Positions 61,874-64,000 of a DNA stretch of 64,000 nucleotides are shown here, one piece after another (positions within the stretch are counted from its first letter, which is position 1; every line of letters begins with the position of its first letter). The position numbers and the translations under genes were made by a program. The notes beneath the pieces were generated by a model, which searched no databases, was not told the DNA's origin, and saw only the letters and a list, made by a program, of their open reading frames with translations. The DNA comes from an uncultured Candidatus Saccharibacteria bacterium. GTDB taxonomy: Bacteria > Patescibacteriota > Saccharimonadia > Saccharimonadales > Saccharimonadaceae. The stretch spans positions 37,180 through 101,179 of the forward strand of contig CAMVNH010000003.1 in NCBI GenBank assembly GCA_947168825.1, given 5' to 3'.

Positions 61874-63862
61874 ATGATTTCTACGAGATATAACCTTGTC
61901 CACAGCCCTAGCATCAAACCTGTGCATAACTTTGCCGCTGGGGGGGGGCAACTATTAGCAACCTTTAAAGCTCTCGCAGTCTTCTTATTCGCCTTCACTA
62001 TCTCCTACCTCTCCTCTTCTCACTTCGCTCCCGTTACCCGTTCCGATGCCGCTGCCGGCACCTACTATGCCAACATTAGTAACTCCGGCAACATTAACCT
62101 CACATTAAACTCCACCCCAGACGGAGTCTACAAAGTAGGAAAAGACAGCCTCACTATTAGTACTAACACCACGCTAGGCTACAAGCTCTACGTCAGCACT
62201 ATAGACCATAGCGGTGATTCTCCAGCCCTCCCTAGCGCTACCCCGTCCAACGGGCTTATTAATGGTTCCAGTACAGGTTACTATCTCTCGCCTAGTACTG
62301 GAACCATTAATACGCCAGTTAGACTAGCTACCAACACTTGGGGCTACACCGTTAGCCGAGCTAACAGTACAGATACTAGCACTACCTACACTGATAACGA
62401 TGCCGCCCCTACAGAAGCCGCTGGCGGACAAGCAGTCTGGCGCGCCGTCCCAGAATACGGTACCGAAGACCTCTTCTACACTAATACCACCCCAGCTACT
62501 TCTAGCACTAATAGCGTAGACGTCTACTATGCCGTAAACGCCAGTACCGCTCTCCCAAGCGGCACCTATACTAATACCGTAGTCTACACTGCACTCGCCG
62601 AAGGAAACACCCCTAGTACTTCCTCTACCGACCCTACCATCTCCCCAACCTCCCAGAACGGTCTCTCTGCTGGACAAACTATCACAATTAACACTGGCCT
62701 CTACCCAGGTCTCTCTTCCCCTACCACATCCGAACTCTCTTCCTTCCTAGGTACTATTAGTGTTACTATCGGATCAAGTGCCTGTACCTCCCCTACCCCT
62801 AGCCTAGATAGCACTAACGGCAACCTCATCATCACTTGCTCTGCTCCTTCCCAATCCTCCTACACCACCTACAATGTCTCTATCTCTATCTCCAAGCTAG
62901 GTTACAGCAAGACCCTGACGAATGCGTATGAGTATATCAACCCAACCCCTGCTTTCTTCACCATTACCAAGATGCAACAAATGACCCATGATATTTGTAC
63001 CGATGCTAAGCTCCCTACCCCAGTTGCAAATGAAACCACTGCCCTTACCGCCTCTACTTGGGCTTCTGGTTCCCGTACCGGCATCCCAACCACCACCCTC
63101 CTAGACGATCGTGCTGGACAAGTATCCTACACAGTAAAGAAACTCGCAGATGGCAAATGCTGGATGACGGAGAACCTAGCTTTGCCTGCTGGAGCAGTCC
63201 TGACTGCATCTGATTCCGATCTTGATGGGACTGTGGTGTCCAGCTATACCATTCCATCTAGCAGAACCCCATTTGTAAACGACCCAGCCTACGATATCGA
63301 GGCTATGAACAGCGACTATACTAATACTACAAACGACCCAAGAGGCTACAAAACCGGCAACTACTACTCCTGGCGTACTGCTACCGCTGGTAATGGTAGA
63401 GGCTCAGAATCAAACGGAGCGCCAACTGATGCTTTCGGTAGACCTATGACAGCACAAAACATCAATACTCTCGTCTCCATCTGCCCTAAAGGCTGGCGTC
63501 TCCCAACATCAGGCGGTTACTCCACTACTGGCACTACCGACGTTACTACTCCAGGCTCTGCTACCAATCTCGTAAACGGAGACTTTGCCGCTCTTTACCA
63601 GGCTTATGGTGGTACAGGTACAGAAGGTTCAGACACCACTATGTACGCCCAGATGACCGGTACCTCGTATGGTCCTAATTTATCGCTCAGTGGCCTCATC
63701 AGCACCAGCGGTCGCCGCCTCGGGGGCGCCGGCAACTTCTGGTCTAGTACGGTGTACAATTACGCCTACGCGTATAACCTGCGCCTGGATACGTCGCGCG
63801 TCCTCCCGCAGAACTACAGCTACAAGTACACCGGATTTCCAGTCCGCTGCTTGGCTCGGTAG
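61874..63862 (+). CDS. Large secreted surface protein with C-terminal FISUMP/C-lectin-like domain
   Basis: Signal-like TM ATFKALAVFLFAFTISYLSS; GTYTNTVVYTAL; KLADGKCWMTENLALP...SICPKGWRLPT...NFWSSTVYNYAYAYNLRLDTSRVLPQNYSYKYTGFPVRCLAR. Confidence 0.8.
   Translation: MISTRYNLVHSPSIKPVHNFAAGGGQLLATFKALAVFLFAFTISYLSSSHFAPVTRSDAAAGTYYANISNSGNINLTLNSTPDGVYKVGKDSLTISTNTTLGYKLYVSTIDHSGDSPALPSATPSNGLINGSSTGYYLSPSTGTINTPVRLATNTWGYTVSRANSTDTSTTYTDNDAAPTEAAGGQAVWRAVPEYGTEDLFYTNTTPATSSTNSVDVYYAVNASTALPSGTYTNTVVYTALAEGNTPSTSSTDPTISPTSQNGLSAGQTITINTGLYPGLSSPTTSELSSFLGTISVTIGSSACTSPTPSLDSTNGNLIITCSAPSQSSYTTYNVSISISKLGYSKTLTNAYEYINPTPAFFTITKMQQMTHDICTDAKLPTPVANETTALTASTWASGSRTGIPTTTLLDDRAGQVSYTVKKLADGKCWMTENLALPAGAVLTASDSDLDGTVVSSYTIPSSRTPFVNDPAYDIEAMNSDYTNTTNDPRGYKTGNYYSWRTATAGNGRGSESNGAPTDAFGRPMTAQNINTLVSICPKGWRLPTSGGYSTTGTTDVTTPGSATNLVNGDFAALYQAYGGTGTEGSDTTMYAQMTGTSYGPNLSLSGLISTSGRRLGGAGNFWSSTVYNYAYAYNLRLDTSRVLPQNYSYKYTGFPVRCLAR
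61940..61948 (+). repeat. G9 homopolymer in coding sequence (candidate contingency tract)
   Basis: GCCGCT GGGGGGGGG CAACTATTAG. Confidence 0.9.
62257..62312. repeat. Perfect 18-bp inverted repeat, 20-nt spacer, within CDS
   Basis: TATTAATGGTTCCAGTAC (62257-62274) / GTACTGGAACCATTAATA (62295-62312). Confidence 0.9.
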
Positions 63863-64000
63863 TGCCCCCGCGCTTCGCAGCCTTGCCTCCCTTTGCGGCG
63901 ACGGAGCCGCCGCGGAATAAGGAAAAAGGGCGGCAAAAAGATATAGAAAGGAAGAGAAAATGTTGGTGGCAACCTGCACTCCTAGTGACCCATCTGCTTA

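Noticed and set aside
62257-62312. Invertible promoter or classic site-specific inversion element
   Set aside because: Spacer is only 20 nt, inside a CDS, with no recombinase gene in view; kept only as a structural inverted repeat.
63680-63979. 99-aa minus-strand ORF at the window end
   Set aside because: Shadow of the GC-rich 3' end of the surface gene; composition artefact more likely than a gene.

Overview
The window looks like ordinary chromosome from a small-genome bacterium of the Patescibacteria/CPR, most likely Candidatus Saccharibacteria (TM7). This assignment is inferred from gene content, compact operons and promoter style; no 16S rRNA lies in the window. UGA is used as a normal stop. 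Housekeeping genes include ligA, eno, uvrC, secG, typA, mnmA, alaS, pyk, pgk, gatCAB, fusA, metG, pheST, sbcB, a CIRCE-controlled clpC, clpP, radA, ruvA, ruvC and an ftsA-like gene. I could fold seven tRNAs. There are two zones of secreted or surface proteins, at about 17.7-22.6 kb and 61.9-63.9 kb. No CRISPR array, rRNA or transposase was seen. The best leads are: (1) a surface protein (61874-63862) with an in-frame G9 tract next to its signal peptide, where either a +1 or -1 slip gives an immediate stop; (2) a GC-shifted, NNC-codon-rich C-terminal FISUMP/C-lectin-like end on the same gene, followed by a GC-rich hairpin, which resembles a diversity-generating-retroelement target cut off by the window edge; (3) a genome-wide-looking leaderless promoter architecture (TATAAT, then 6-7 nt, then the start codon); (4) a 6S-like structured RNA after ligA; (5) an unexplained structured RNA upstream of the zinc ABC operon. 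Start codons in the features were adjusted from the ORF track where promoter or Shine-Dalgarno position made an internal start more likely.
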